Shown: positions 1-7,804 of the stretch, piece by piece
How the letters are laid out: every line of letters begins with the position of its first letter
Position numbering within the stretch: the first letter of the stretch is position 1
NCBI RefSeq assembly: GCF_014596575.1
Contig: NZ_NASZ01000017.1
Location: 1-64,000 of the forward strand
DNA: 64,000 nucleotides
Source: Flavobacterium pokkalii
Lineage (GTDB): Bacteria; Bacteroidota; Bacteroidia; Flavobacteriales; Flavobacteriaceae
Direction: 5' to 3'
The notes under the pieces: model-generated
The model's database searches: none
The model's input: only the letters and a program-made list of their open reading frames with translations
What the model was told of the DNA's origin: nothing
Made by a program: the position numbers and the translations under genes

Positions 1-60
1 ATCAGTTGTAAATCAACGACTAAACATACGAAATAACTTATGTTAAACCAAATATAAAGC

Positions 61-103
61 ACAAAAAAAACCGCCTCAGTTTTGAGACGGCTTCTTTTTT
101 TTG
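61..103. terminator. Bidirectional hairpin terminator
   Basis: Arms CCGCCTCA (71-78) and TGAGACGG (83-90) flank a GTTT loop, with an A-tract before and a T-tract after. Read on the minus strand the one imperfect pair becomes G-U. It probably ends the gene lying left of the window. A frame open from base 1 to a TAA at 34-36 could be that gene's last codons, but this is too short to judge. Confidence 0.7.
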
Positions 104-153
104 CTTCATGTTTTTTATTTAACAAAAAAATAGCGCTTTTTTGTTATGCATGC

Positions 154-231
154 ATACTATTTTTTAGTATATTTGAAACAAGCGATATAATCATATCATA
201 ATTTTTAACCTAAAATAAAACAATTATGATA
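154..231 (+). promoter_or_regulatory. Candidate marR promoter with two inverted repeats
   Basis: TATATTTG at 168-175 matches the Bacteroidetes -7 box (TAnnTTTG). It is overlapped by the dyad ATACTA/TAGTAT (154-170). Downstream, TATCATAATT (194-203) is exactly inverted as AATTATGATA (222-231). MarR-family proteins usually bind palindromes at their own promoters, so these are the best operator candidates. This is inference; no site is proven. Confidence 0.4.
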
Positions 232-275
232 AAATATCTACTCTGATTTTGCTATAAATATAATACGCATGCCCT

Positions 276-740
276 ATGAAAAATAAAACCATAGATTATG
301 TTTTAAGAGCAACCTGGCAGGCTATTTCCAGAATGTACAATGAAGAAGCGAGCAAATACGGAGCTACTATGGCAACAGGATTTGCATTATTGAGTATTGA
401 TAAGGAAAAAGGAACACCTTCAACAACTTTAGGTCCTAAAATGGGAATAGAAGCCACGAGTTTAACCCGCACCTTGAAATCCATGGAAGAAAAAGGATTA
501 ATTCTTAAAAAGAAAAATCCAAATGACGGACGCGGCGTTCTGATTTACCTTACAGATTATGGCAAAGAAAAAAGAGCCTTATCTAAAAACACCGTTATTC
601 AATTTAACGAAAGCATAAAAAAACATATTTCTGATGAAAAATGGGAAAACTTCATCGAAGTTGCCGAAACCATCAATCAGTTAATTCAGGAAAAAAAAAT
701 ATTTAATTCCGCCGAAAACAATGAAAATGAAATTAGTTGA
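276..740 (+). CDS. MarR family transcriptional regulator
   Basis: A 154-aa winged-helix regulator of normal MarR length. The recognition region around residues 55-75 (TSLTRTLKSMEEKGLI) and the following wing with NPNDGRGVLIYLTDYG match the family's helix-turn-helix plus DxR-type wing. MarR proteins bind as dimers to palindromes and are often released by small ligands. It lies 46 bp before a beta-oxidation gene set on the same strand, so it most likely controls that operon, perhaps sensing acyl-CoA or a fatty acid. Two inverted repeats upstream suggest autoregulation. The ligand is unknown. Confidence 0.9.
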   Translation: MKNKTIDYVLRATWQAISRMYNEEASKYGATMATGFALLSIDKEKGTPSTTLGPKMGIEATSLTRTLKSMEEKGLILKKKNPNDGRGVLIYLTDYGKEKRALSKNTVIQFNESIKKHISDEKWENFIEVAETINQLIQEKKIFNSAENNENEIS

Positions 741-786
741 TTTTGAATAAAACAAAATCAACTTCAATATAAAATAGTAACAAACT

Positions 787-3177
787 ATGAAACGTACCAT
801 TAAAAAAGTTGCCGTAATTGGTTCCGGAATCATGGGTTCCGGAATTGCCTGCCACTTCGCTAACATTGGAGTAGAAGTTTTGCTTTTGGATATTATCCCA
901 AAAGAACCAACTGAAGCCGAGACCAAAAAAGGTCTTAGCTTGGAAAGTAAAGTGGTAAGAAACCGAATTGTCAATGAACATTTGACCAATGCTTTAAAAT
1001 CGAATCCCTCTCCTATTTACAGTGCTAAATTTGCCAGCCGAATCTCGACCGGAAATACAACCGACGATATGGCAAAAATTGCCGGAGCAGATTGGATTAT
1101 CGAAGTAGTTGTGGAGCGTTTGGATATCAAAAAAATGGTTTTCGAACAAATTGATCAATTCCGAACTCCGGGAACTTTGGTAACTTCTAATACTTCCGGT
1201 ATTCCGATTCATTTTATGAGTGAAGGTCGTTCGGAAGATTTCCAAAAGCATTTTTGCGGAACACACTTTTTTAATCCAGCGCGTTACTTAAAGTTACTCG
1301 AAATTATTCCGGGACCGAAAACTTCGGGCGAAGTATTAGCCTTCCTGAATAATTACGGAGAACAATTTTTAGGTAAAACTTCAGTGGTTGCCAAAGATAC
1401 TCCTGCCTTTATCGGAAACCGAATTGGAGTTTTTGGGATTCAAAGTTTGTTTCATTTGGTAAAAGAAATGAACCTTACCATCGAAGAAGTAGATAAATTA
1501 ACCGGACCTGTTATTGGTCGTCCCAAGTCGGCAACTTTCAGAACCGTTGACGTGGTTGGTTTGGATACTTTGGTTCACGTAGCCAATGGTATTTATGAAA
1601 ATTGTCCGGATGATGAGGCACATGATTTATTCCAACTTCCTGAGTTCATCAGCAAAATGGTGGAGAATAAATGGTTTGGAAGCAAAACAGGACAGGGATT
1701 TTATAAAAAAGTAGACAAAGACATTCTTTCTTTAGACTTAAACACCTTAGAATACAGAGCGGCTAAGAAGGCTTCGTTTGCAACTTTAGAATTGACAAAA
1801 ACTATCGATAAACCTATTGATCGTTTTAAAGTTTTAATTAAAGGAACTGACAAGGCAGGAGAATTTTATAGAAAAAGCTTCGCCGCCTTATTTGCTTATG
1901 TATCCAATAGAATTCCTGAAATATCCGACGAATTATACAAAATTGACGATGCCATGAAAGCCGGTTTTGGCTGGGAAAATGGACCATTCGAAATTTGGGA
2001 TGCCATCGGTGTTGAAAAAGGTATCGAATTAATAAAAGCCGAAAATCTTACCCCTGCTTCCTGGGTAAATGAAATGTTAGCTTCCGGAAACAGCAGTTTT
2101 TATACTGTAAAAGAAGGAGCTACTTATTTCTATGATATTGCCAAAAAATCTGAGGAAAAAGTACCCGGTCAGGATGCTTTTATCTTTTTGAATAATATTC
2201 GCCAAAGCAAAAAAATATGGAGCAATAGCGGTGCTATTATTGAAGATTTAGGAGATGGTATTTTGAATATCGAATTCAAATCGAAGATGAACACTATTGG
2301 CAGCGATGTTTTACAGGCTATCAACAAAGGAATTGATTTAGCCGAAAAAGAATATGAAGGTTTGGTCATAGGAAATCAGGCTGCGAATTTTTCGGTGGGA
2401 GCCAATTTGGGAATGATTTTTATGATGGCAGTCGAACAGGAATATGACGAATTGAATTTTTCTATAAAATATTTCCAGGATACCATGATGCGCGTGCGTT
2501 ATTCATCCATTCCGGTGATTGTCGCACCGCACGGAATGACTTTTGGTGGTGGCTGCGAAATGAGTTTACACGCCGATAAAGTGGTTGCTGCTGCCGAAAC
2601 CTATATGGGATTGGTGGAATTTGGAGTTGGAGTGATTCCCGGTGGTGGCGGTTCGAAAGAAATGACCTTACGTGCTTCTGATTTATTCCGTAAAAACGAT
2701 GTGGAATTAAACACTTTACAGGAATATTTCTTGACAATTGCTATGGCTAAGGTTTCAACTTCTGGTTACGAAGCTTATGACAGCGGTTTATTACAACACG
2801 GTAAAGACATCATCGTGGTAAACAAAGACCGCCAGATTGCCGAAGCCAAAAAACATGCTTTGTTAATGGCGGAAGCTGGTTATACACAGCCTATTCGTCG
2901 CAATGATATCAAAGTTTTAGGTAAACAAGCCTTGGGAATGTTCTTAGTAGGAACCGACCAAATGGTAGCCGGAAATTATATTTCGGATCACGATAAAAAA
3001 ATTGCCAACAAACTGGCTTATGTAATGGCCGGCGGTGATTTATCCGAACCTACATTGGTATCCGAACAATATTTATTGGACTTAGAAAGAGAAGCTTTTT
3101 TAAGTTTATGTACGGAGAAAAAAACGATGGAAAGAATCCAATATATGTTGAAAGTGGGGAAACCTTTGAGAAACTAA
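787..3177 (+). CDS. fadN: 3-hydroxyacyl-CoA dehydrogenase/enoyl-CoA hydratase (FadN-type)
   Basis: A 796-aa bifunctional beta-oxidation enzyme that hydrates enoyl-CoA and oxidises the 3-hydroxyacyl-CoA with NAD+. The Rossmann dehydrogenase is N-terminal (GSGIMG at residues 12-17) and the crotonase-fold hydratase is C-terminal (oxyanion loop GGGCEM near 587-592, then VEFGVGVIPGGGG near 609-622). This order is opposite to E. coli FadB and matches Bacillus FadN in domain order and length. With the downstream thiolase and acyl-CoA dehydrogenase it reproduces the fadN-fadA-fadE order. The gap to fadA contains an inverted-repeat cassette. The symbol is given by analogy. Confidence 0.92.
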   Translation: MKRTIKKVAVIGSGIMGSGIACHFANIGVEVLLLDIIPKEPTEAETKKGLSLESKVVRNRIVNEHLTNALKSNPSPIYSAKFASRISTGNTTDDMAKIAGADWIIEVVVERLDIKKMVFEQIDQFRTPGTLVTSNTSGIPIHFMSEGRSEDFQKHFCGTHFFNPARYLKLLEIIPGPKTSGEVLAFLNNYGEQFLGKTSVVAKDTPAFIGNRIGVFGIQSLFHLVKEMNLTIEEVDKLTGPVIGRPKSATFRTVDVVGLDTLVHVANGIYENCPDDEAHDLFQLPEFISKMVENKWFGSKTGQGFYKKVDKDILSLDLNTLEYRAAKKASFATLELTKTIDKPIDRFKVLIKGTDKAGEFYRKSFAALFAYVSNRIPEISDELYKIDDAMKAGFGWENGPFEIWDAIGVEKGIELIKAENLTPASWVNEMLASGNSSFYTVKEGATYFYDIAKKSEEKVPGQDAFIFLNNIRQSKKIWSNSGAIIEDLGDGILNIEFKSKMNTIGSDVLQAINKGIDLAEKEYEGLVIGNQAANFSVGANLGMIFMMAVEQEYDELNFSIKYFQDTMMRVRYSSIPVIVAPHGMTFGGGCEMSLHADKVVAAAETYMGLVEFGVGVIPGGGGSKEMTLRASDLFRKNDVELNTLQEYFLTIAMAKVSTSGYEAYDSGLLQHGKDIIVVNKDRQIAEAKKHALLMAEAGYTQPIRRNDIKVLGKQALGMFLVGTDQMVAGNYISDHDKKIANKLAYVMAGGDLSEPTLVSEQYLLDLEREAFLSLCTEKKTMERIQYMLKVGKPLRN

Positions 3178-3185
3178 TTTTTTGA

Positions 3186-3216
3186 GTATTAAGTAATAAG
3201 AATCAAGTATTAAGAC
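3186..3216 (+). repeat. Left inverted repeat of cassette 1
   Basis: A 31-bp arm that is the reverse complement of 3590-3620 at 24 of 31 positions, with the inner 12 bp perfect. It ends one base before the four-helix-bundle start codon, so it also forms that gene's leader. Confidence 0.75.
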
Positions 3217-3217
3217 T

Positions 3218-3574
3218 ATGCATCAATTTGAAAAATTAAAAATTTGGCAAAAAGCAATAGACATTACTGTAGATGTTTATAAAGTCACTTCGGAATTACC
3301 TTCTGATGAAAAATTCAACTTAACACATCAAATTAAAAAATGTGCTGTTTCAATTCCTTCGAATATTGCAGAAGGATCTGGTCGTAATTCTAATAATGAA
3401 TTTACTCATTTCTTAGGAATTGCAAATGGTTCAACTTATGAACTCATTACTCAATTAATAATTTCAAAACGTTTGAATTTATTAGGTGAAGAAAAAGTTT
3501 CTCCAATAATAAACGAATTAGTAGAAGTAAGCAATATGAATTTTGCACTTCAAAAATCACTAAAAAAACAATAA
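3218..3574 (+). CDS. Four-helix-bundle protein (23S rRNA IVS-protein family), copy 1
   Basis: A 118-aa protein of the four-helix-bundle family first seen in the intervening sequences of bacterial 23S rRNA genes. The signature residues are present: LKIWQKAIDI near the start, then VSIPSNIAEGSGR near residues 44-56, and STYELITQLI near 71-80. The fold forms basic oligomers and is related to the Avd accessory protein of diversity-generating retroelements; its function outside that context is unknown. It sits between fadN and fadA inside 31-bp inverted repeats. It resembles copy 2 at 4854-5207 but is clearly diverged from it. Confidence 0.88.
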   Translation: MHQFEKLKIWQKAIDITVDVYKVTSELPSDEKFNLTHQIKKCAVSIPSNIAEGSGRNSNNEFTHFLGIANGSTYELITQLIISKRLNLLGEEKVSPIINELVEVSNMNFALQKSLKKQ

Positions 3575-3589
3575 CAATATCAATTGGAA

Positions 3590-3620
3590 GTCTTAATACT
3601 TAATACTCCAATCTTAATAC
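3590..3620 (+). repeat. Right inverted repeat of cassette 1
   Basis: A 31-bp arm, inverted partner of 3186-3216. It lies 15 bp after the four-helix-bundle stop codon and 7 bp before the fadA ATG. Confidence 0.75.
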
Positions 3621-3627
3621 AAAATAT

Positions 3628-4809
3628 ATGAAAACAGCCTATATCGTAAAAGCATACCGAACAGCCGTTGGGAAAGCCCCAAAAGGATTGTTCCGATTTA
3701 AAAGACCAGATGAGTTAGCTGCCGAAACCATTCAACACATGATGAATGAATTGCCGGATTTTGACAAAAAACGCATAGATGATGTTATGGTAGGAAATGC
3801 CATGCCGGAAGCAGAACAAGGATTGAATTTTGGTCGCTTAATTTCCTTAATGGGATTAGAAATCAATGATGTTCCGGGAGTTACCGTGAATCGCTATTGT
3901 GCTTCCGGATTAGAAACTATTGGAATGGCAACTGCCCGAATTCAGTCAGGAATGGCCGATTGCATTATTGCCGGTGGAGCCGAAAGCATGAGTTTTATAC
4001 CAATGGGAGGCTATCGTCCTACTCCCGATTATGCGGTTGCAAAAGCCGGACACGAAGATTATTATTGGGGAATGGGCTTAACTGCTGAAGCCGTGGCTAA
4101 ACAATTCAATATTTCGCGTGAAGATCAGGATTTATTTGCTTTTAATTCACATCAAAAAGCTTTAAAAGCACAAACCGAAGGTAAATTTGACAAACAAATC
4201 GTTCCTATCAACATTGAGCAGACTTTTATTAATGCCAATGGCAAAAAAGAAACCAAATCTTACCTCATAAACAAAGACGAAGGTCCCAGAGCTGATACTT
4301 CGCTGGAAGCATTAGCCAGATTAAAACCCGTTTTCGCAGCTAACGGAACAGTAACTGCCGGAACCTCATCGCAAATGAGTGACGGAGCTGCTTTTGTACT
4401 CATAATGAGCGAAGAATTGGTAAAAGAACTAAACTTAACTCCAATAGCGCGATTAGTCAACTATGCTTCTGCCGGAGTGGAACCCAGAATTATGGGAATT
4501 GGTCCTGTAAAAGCAATCCCAAAAGCCGTAAAACAAGCCGGATTACAATTGAAAGACATTGATTTAATTGAACTCAACGAGGCTTTTGCTTCACAATCCT
4601 TAGCCGTAATCCGGGAATTAGATTTAAACCCTGATATTGTAAATGTAAACGGTGGTGCAATCGCTTTAGGACATCCGTTGGGTTGTACAGGAGCAAAATT
4701 GTCCGTTCAATTGTTTGACGAAATGAAACTTCGAGGCAGTAAATACGGCATGGTAACTATGTGTGTAGGAACCGGACAAGGAGCAGCGGGGATTTTTGAG
4801 TTGCTTTAG
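3628..4809 (+). CDS. fadA: Acetyl-CoA C-acyltransferase (thiolase)
   Basis: A 393-aa thiolase II-type enzyme that cleaves 3-ketoacyl-CoA with CoA to give acetyl-CoA and a shortened acyl-CoA. All catalytic residues are visible: nucleophile Cys91 in NRYCASGLE, His349 in GHPLGCTGA and Cys379 in MCVGTGQG, plus the NEAFA motif. The length is typical. It is the middle enzyme of the fadN-fadA-fadE set. Both of its flanking gaps carry a four-helix-bundle cassette, so ribosomes and RNA polymerase must cross two hairpin-forming inserts to express the operon. Confidence 0.95.
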   Translation: MKTAYIVKAYRTAVGKAPKGLFRFKRPDELAAETIQHMMNELPDFDKKRIDDVMVGNAMPEAEQGLNFGRLISLMGLEINDVPGVTVNRYCASGLETIGMATARIQSGMADCIIAGGAESMSFIPMGGYRPTPDYAVAKAGHEDYYWGMGLTAEAVAKQFNISREDQDLFAFNSHQKALKAQTEGKFDKQIVPINIEQTFINANGKKETKSYLINKDEGPRADTSLEALARLKPVFAANGTVTAGTSSQMSDGAAFVLIMSEELVKELNLTPIARLVNYASAGVEPRIMGIGPVKAIPKAVKQAGLQLKDIDLIELNEAFASQSLAVIRELDLNPDIVNVNGGAIALGHPLGCTGAKLSVQLFDEMKLRGSKYGMVTMCVGTGQGAAGIFELL

Positions 4810-4811
4810 AA

Positions 4812-4843
4812 AGAAAATAGAATACAGAGAATAGAAAATAGAC
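4812..4843 (+). repeat. Left inverted repeat of cassette 2
   Basis: A 32-bp purine-rich arm. It is the reverse complement of 5209-5240 except for a single base; the inner 18 bp (4826-4843 with 5209-5226) are perfect. Confidence 0.85.
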
Positions 4844-4853
4844 GAAACTTAGA

Positions 4854-5207
4854 ATGATAAGACACAACTATAAAAACTTGAAAATTTGGCAACTTGGAAT
4901 AGAGATTGCAAATGACATTTCTGATATTCTTTTAGAATTTCCCAAACATGAAAGATATGATTTAAGCTCTCAATTAAGCCGATGTTCCGTTTCAATACCT
5001 AGTAATATTGCTGAAGGCTCGGCCAGAACGGATAAATCTTTTAGTCATTTTATAGATGTTTCTCTAGGTTCTTCATTTGAATTAAATACTCAATTAATAG
5101 TCGCAAAGCATCGAAAATACATTAACGATATAACTTTTAACCTACTAGAAACTAAAATAGAAGAATTTCAACGAATGACAATGTCATTCCAAAATAACCT
5201 CAAGTAG
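4854..5207 (+). CDS. Four-helix-bundle protein (23S rRNA IVS-protein family), copy 2
   Basis: A 117-aa member of the same family as 3218-3574. It shares LKIWQ near residue 10, VSIPSNIAEGSAR near 45-57, the F-x-HF motif and the EL-x-TQLI motif, while most other positions differ, so this is not a recent duplication. Long flanking inverted repeats place it in the gap between fadA and fadE. Expression is probably by read-through in the operon. Its function is unknown; an RNA-associated role is only a guess based on the family's origin in rRNA inserts. Confidence 0.88.
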   Translation: MIRHNYKNLKIWQLGIEIANDISDILLEFPKHERYDLSSQLSRCSVSIPSNIAEGSARTDKSFSHFIDVSLGSSFELNTQLIVAKHRKYINDITFNLLETKIEEFQRMTMSFQNNLK

Positions 5208-5208
5208 G

Positions 5209-5240
5209 TCTATTTTCTATTCTCTCTATTCTATTTTCTA
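5209..5240 (+). repeat. Right inverted repeat of cassette 2
   Basis: A 32-bp pyrimidine-rich arm and inverted partner of 4812-4843. It begins one base after the four-helix-bundle stop codon. Confidence 0.85.
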
Positions 5241-5256
5241 ATTAAAAAATAAAACC

Positions 5257-7047
5257 ATGGACGACAAAACAAGAGGAGGACAATTCCTCGTAAAAGAAAC
5301 AAAATGTGACGATATTTTTATCCCGGAAGATTTTTCGGAGGAACAAAAAATGATGCGCGATATGGTCAAAGAGTTTGTTGACAAAGAACTTTGGCCAAAC
5401 AAAATGCGTTTTGAAAACAAAGACTACGCCTTTACCATTGAATGCATGCACAAAGCTGCCGAATTAGGACTTTTGAGTATTTCGGTACCGGAAGCCTATG
5501 GCGGAATGGGAATGGGATTTGTAGATACGGTTCTCGTTTGTGATTACATTTCGGGAGCTACGGGTTCGTTTTCGAGTGCTTTTGGAGCACACACGGGAAT
5601 TGGAACACTACCAATCACTTTATACGGAACTGAAGAACAAAAACAAAAATACGTTCCTAAACTCGCATCAGGAGAATGGTTTGGTGCTTACTGCTTAACG
5701 GAACCAGGTGCAGGAAGTGATGCTAATTCCGGAAAAACAAAAGCGGTTTTATCCGAAGACGGAACGCATTATAAAATTACCGGACAAAAAATGTGGATTA
5801 CCAATGCCGGATTTTGTTCGCTTTTCATTGTCTTTGCCCGAATTGAAGACGATAAAAACATCACCGGATTTATTGTTGAAAACGACCCAAATAACGGAAT
5901 TACTACAAATGAAGAAGAACACAAATTAGGAATTCGCGCTTCATCAACAAGACAGGTGTTTTTTAATGAGACCAAAGTTCCGGTAGAAAACATGCTTTCG
6001 GAGCGTGGAAACGGTTTTAAAATTGCTATGAATGCGCTAAATGTTGGTCGTATCAAATTGGCCGCTGCCTGTTTAGATTCGCAACGAAGAATTATTTCTA
6101 ATGCGGCTAAATATTCGAATGAAAGAATCCAATTCAATGTTCCTATTTCGAAATTTGGCGCCATTCGATACAAATTAGCCGAAATGGCAACCAGCTGCTA
6201 TGCCGGAGAAAGTGCTGTTTACAGAGCTGCTAAAAGTATCGAAGAACGTGTTACGATTCGTGAAAACGAAGGAGCATCTCATCAGGAAGCCGAATTGAAA
6301 GGCGTGGAAGAATTTGCTATCGAATGCGCTATTTTGAAAGTAGCCGTATCCGAAGATATTCAGAATTGTTCCGATGAAGGAATCCAAATTTTAGGTGGAA
6401 TGGGATTTTCCGAAGACACTCCGATGGAAAGTGCCTGGCGTGATGCCCGAATTACCCGAATTTACGAAGGAACTAACGAAATTAACCGCATGTTATCCGT
6501 AGGAATGCTTATCAAAAAAGCCATGAAAGGTCATGTGGATTTACTAGGTCCGGCTTCAAAAGTACAGGAAGATTTAATGAGTATTCCTTCTTTCGAAACT
6601 CCGGATTATTCTGAATTATTTGCTGAGGAAAAAGAAATGATTAGCAAATTGAAAAAAGCCTTTTTAATGGTTGCCGGTGGCGCTGTTCAAAAATACGGTC
6701 CGGATTTAGACGAACACCAACAATTATTAATTGCTTCAGCTGATATTTTAATCGAAATTTATATGGCCGAATCTACTATATTAAGAACTGAAAAGTTGGC
6801 TAAAAAAGTAGGCGAAGCCAATATTAAAGAACAAATTGCGATGGCAAAATTATATTTGTACAAAGCGGTTGATATTATTACCCAAAAAGGAAAAGAAAGT
6901 ATCATCTCTTTTGCCGAAGGCGATGAACAACGCATGATGCTTATGGGATTAAGACGTTATACTAAATATACCAATATGCCAAATATTGTAGAAATCAGAC
7001 GTACCATCAGCGCCAAAATTATTGCCGAGAACAAATATTGTTTTTAG
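5257..7047 (+). CDS. fadE: Acyl-CoA dehydrogenase (FadE-type, long)
   Basis: A 596-aa flavoprotein catalysing the first step of beta-oxidation, FAD-dependent desaturation of acyl-CoA. Features are YGGMGMGF near residue 81, the CLTEPGAGSDA and WITNAG flavin/substrate segments, and catalytic Glu404 in IYEGTNEI. The C-terminal extension of roughly 170 residues beyond the ~400-aa core is that of very-long-chain type enzymes and Bacillus FadE. It ends the operon and is followed by a strong hairpin terminator at 7071-7099. The electron-transfer flavoprotein genes are not in the window. Confidence 0.94.
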   Translation: MDDKTRGGQFLVKETKCDDIFIPEDFSEEQKMMRDMVKEFVDKELWPNKMRFENKDYAFTIECMHKAAELGLLSISVPEAYGGMGMGFVDTVLVCDYISGATGSFSSAFGAHTGIGTLPITLYGTEEQKQKYVPKLASGEWFGAYCLTEPGAGSDANSGKTKAVLSEDGTHYKITGQKMWITNAGFCSLFIVFARIEDDKNITGFIVENDPNNGITTNEEEHKLGIRASSTRQVFFNETKVPVENMLSERGNGFKIAMNALNVGRIKLAAACLDSQRRIISNAAKYSNERIQFNVPISKFGAIRYKLAEMATSCYAGESAVYRAAKSIEERVTIRENEGASHQEAELKGVEEFAIECAILKVAVSEDIQNCSDEGIQILGGMGFSEDTPMESAWRDARITRIYEGTNEINRMLSVGMLIKKAMKGHVDLLGPASKVQEDLMSIPSFETPDYSELFAEEKEMISKLKKAFLMVAGGAVQKYGPDLDEHQQLLIASADILIEIYMAESTILRTEKLAKKVGEANIKEQIAMAKLYLYKAVDIITQKGKESIISFAEGDEQRMMLMGLRRYTKYTNMPNIVEIRRTISAKIIAENKYCF

Positions 7048-7070
7048 CCAATAACTCCTATAAAAAAACC

Positions 7071-7099
7071 AAACGTCCCGAAATTTTCGGGACGTTTTT
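7071..7099. terminator. Bidirectional terminator after fadE
   Basis: AAACGTCCCG (7071-7080) pairs with CGGGACGTTT (7088-7097) around a 7-nt loop, followed by T's on the plus strand and by A's read as T's on the minus strand. It separates the convergent fadE and DUF4251 genes and serves both. Confidence 0.88.
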
Positions 7100-7118
7100 G
7101 TTTATGGAATTTCAAAAA

Positions 7119-7643
7119 TTACGGCTTTTTCTCTTCCTTTATTGTAGAGATAGCCCCGAAATAATTAATCGGACTTCTGTTATTACTAGTAACCGATAAA
7201 GTCGCACTCCCATCAAAACCAACAGAAAGACCTAAATTAAAAAAATCCTGCTGTCCCTTAACCACAACATCTACCTGATACCCTTTTCTGTTTTTCTTCA
7301 CGGTAAATCTTTCTGGTTTCCCTTCAAATTTCAAACCTGTATCACTTCCTGCATATGCTAATCCGCTAAAACCTCTCCCAAAATAAGGCATCTCACTTTT
7401 TACAAAATCAGGTTTAAATTTTATAAAATTGGGATTCGTTGTCAAATCAACAAAATTAAATATTTGTGAACTCAAATTTTGAGCAACAAATTCGAATTCT
7501 CGGGCATCAATTAATTTTTCAATTTCTTTTTCTTTTTCCTGTCTTCGCTCTATTCTCAATTGTTTTTTGGTCTTTTCCTGTGCAAATCCCACAAAAACAT
7601 TACAACAAAGTAGTAATAAAAGGACTATTCTTAAGCTTTTCAT
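7119..7643 (-). CDS. DUF4251 domain-containing secreted protein
   Basis: A 174-aa protein with a clear signal peptide (hydrophobic residues 5-20, cleavage likely after VGFAQ), a charged helical stretch rich in K/E/R (residues 22-45), then a beta-rich domain. The segment PYFGRGFSGLAYAGSD and the downstream NNRSPINYFG motif are characteristic of DUF4251, a Bacteroidetes family of unknown function, probably periplasmic. It is monocistronic, convergent with fadE, and shares its terminator. Confidence 0.8.
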   Translation of the reverse strand: MKSLRIVLLLLLCCNVFVGFAQEKTKKQLRIERRQEKEKEIEKLIDAREFEFVAQNLSSQIFNFVDLTTNPNFIKFKPDFVKSEMPYFGRGFSGLAYAGSDTGLKFEGKPERFTVKKNRKGYQVDVVVKGQQDFFNLGLSVGFDGSATLSVTSNNRSPINYFGAISTIKEEKKP

Positions 7644-7804
7644 AACTTTTATATTTTAATTTTTAAACAAACAAAACTCTGGAAAACAACAATTTAATAT
7701 TCTCTAAAATTAAGACAATAAACATTGTGTTTTAATAAATTATTCTTCTTTTGAAATCACAAAAATTGTTCCTATTTTAGATAAAAAACAATAAATCACT
7801 ACAT

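Larger units (their letters stand above)
3186..3620 (+). mobile_element. IVS-like cassette 1 (four-helix-bundle gene between inverted repeats)
   Basis: This 435-bp unit starts 8 bp after the fadN stop codon and ends 7 bp before the fadA start. Its ends, 3186-3216 and 3590-3620, are both 31 bp and are inverted copies matching at 24 of 31 positions. The outer 8 bp are identical, and the inner 12 bp AAGTATTAAGAC/GTCTTAATACTT are perfect. Between them lies a single four-helix-bundle gene. Removing the unit would leave an ordinary operon gap of about 15 bp. No transposase is present. The protein family is the one encoded in 23S rRNA intervening sequences. Calling it mobile is inference. Confidence 0.6.
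4812..5240 (+). mobile_element. IVS-like cassette 2 (four-helix-bundle gene between inverted repeats)
   Basis: This 429-bp unit starts 2 bp after the fadA stop codon and ends 16 bp before the fadE start. Its ends (4812-4843 and 5209-5240) are 32-bp inverted repeats matching at 31 of 32 positions. The repeat sequence is unrelated to that of cassette 1, yet arm length, total length, gene content, orientation and placement are the same. In RNA the arms would form a long stem closing the gene into a loop. No transposase is present. Mobility is inferred. Confidence 0.65.

Noticed and set aside
3186..5240. Insertion sequences
   Set aside because: Despite long inverted ends, no transposase is encoded and each unit holds only a four-helix-bundle gene; the term IVS-like cassette is used instead.
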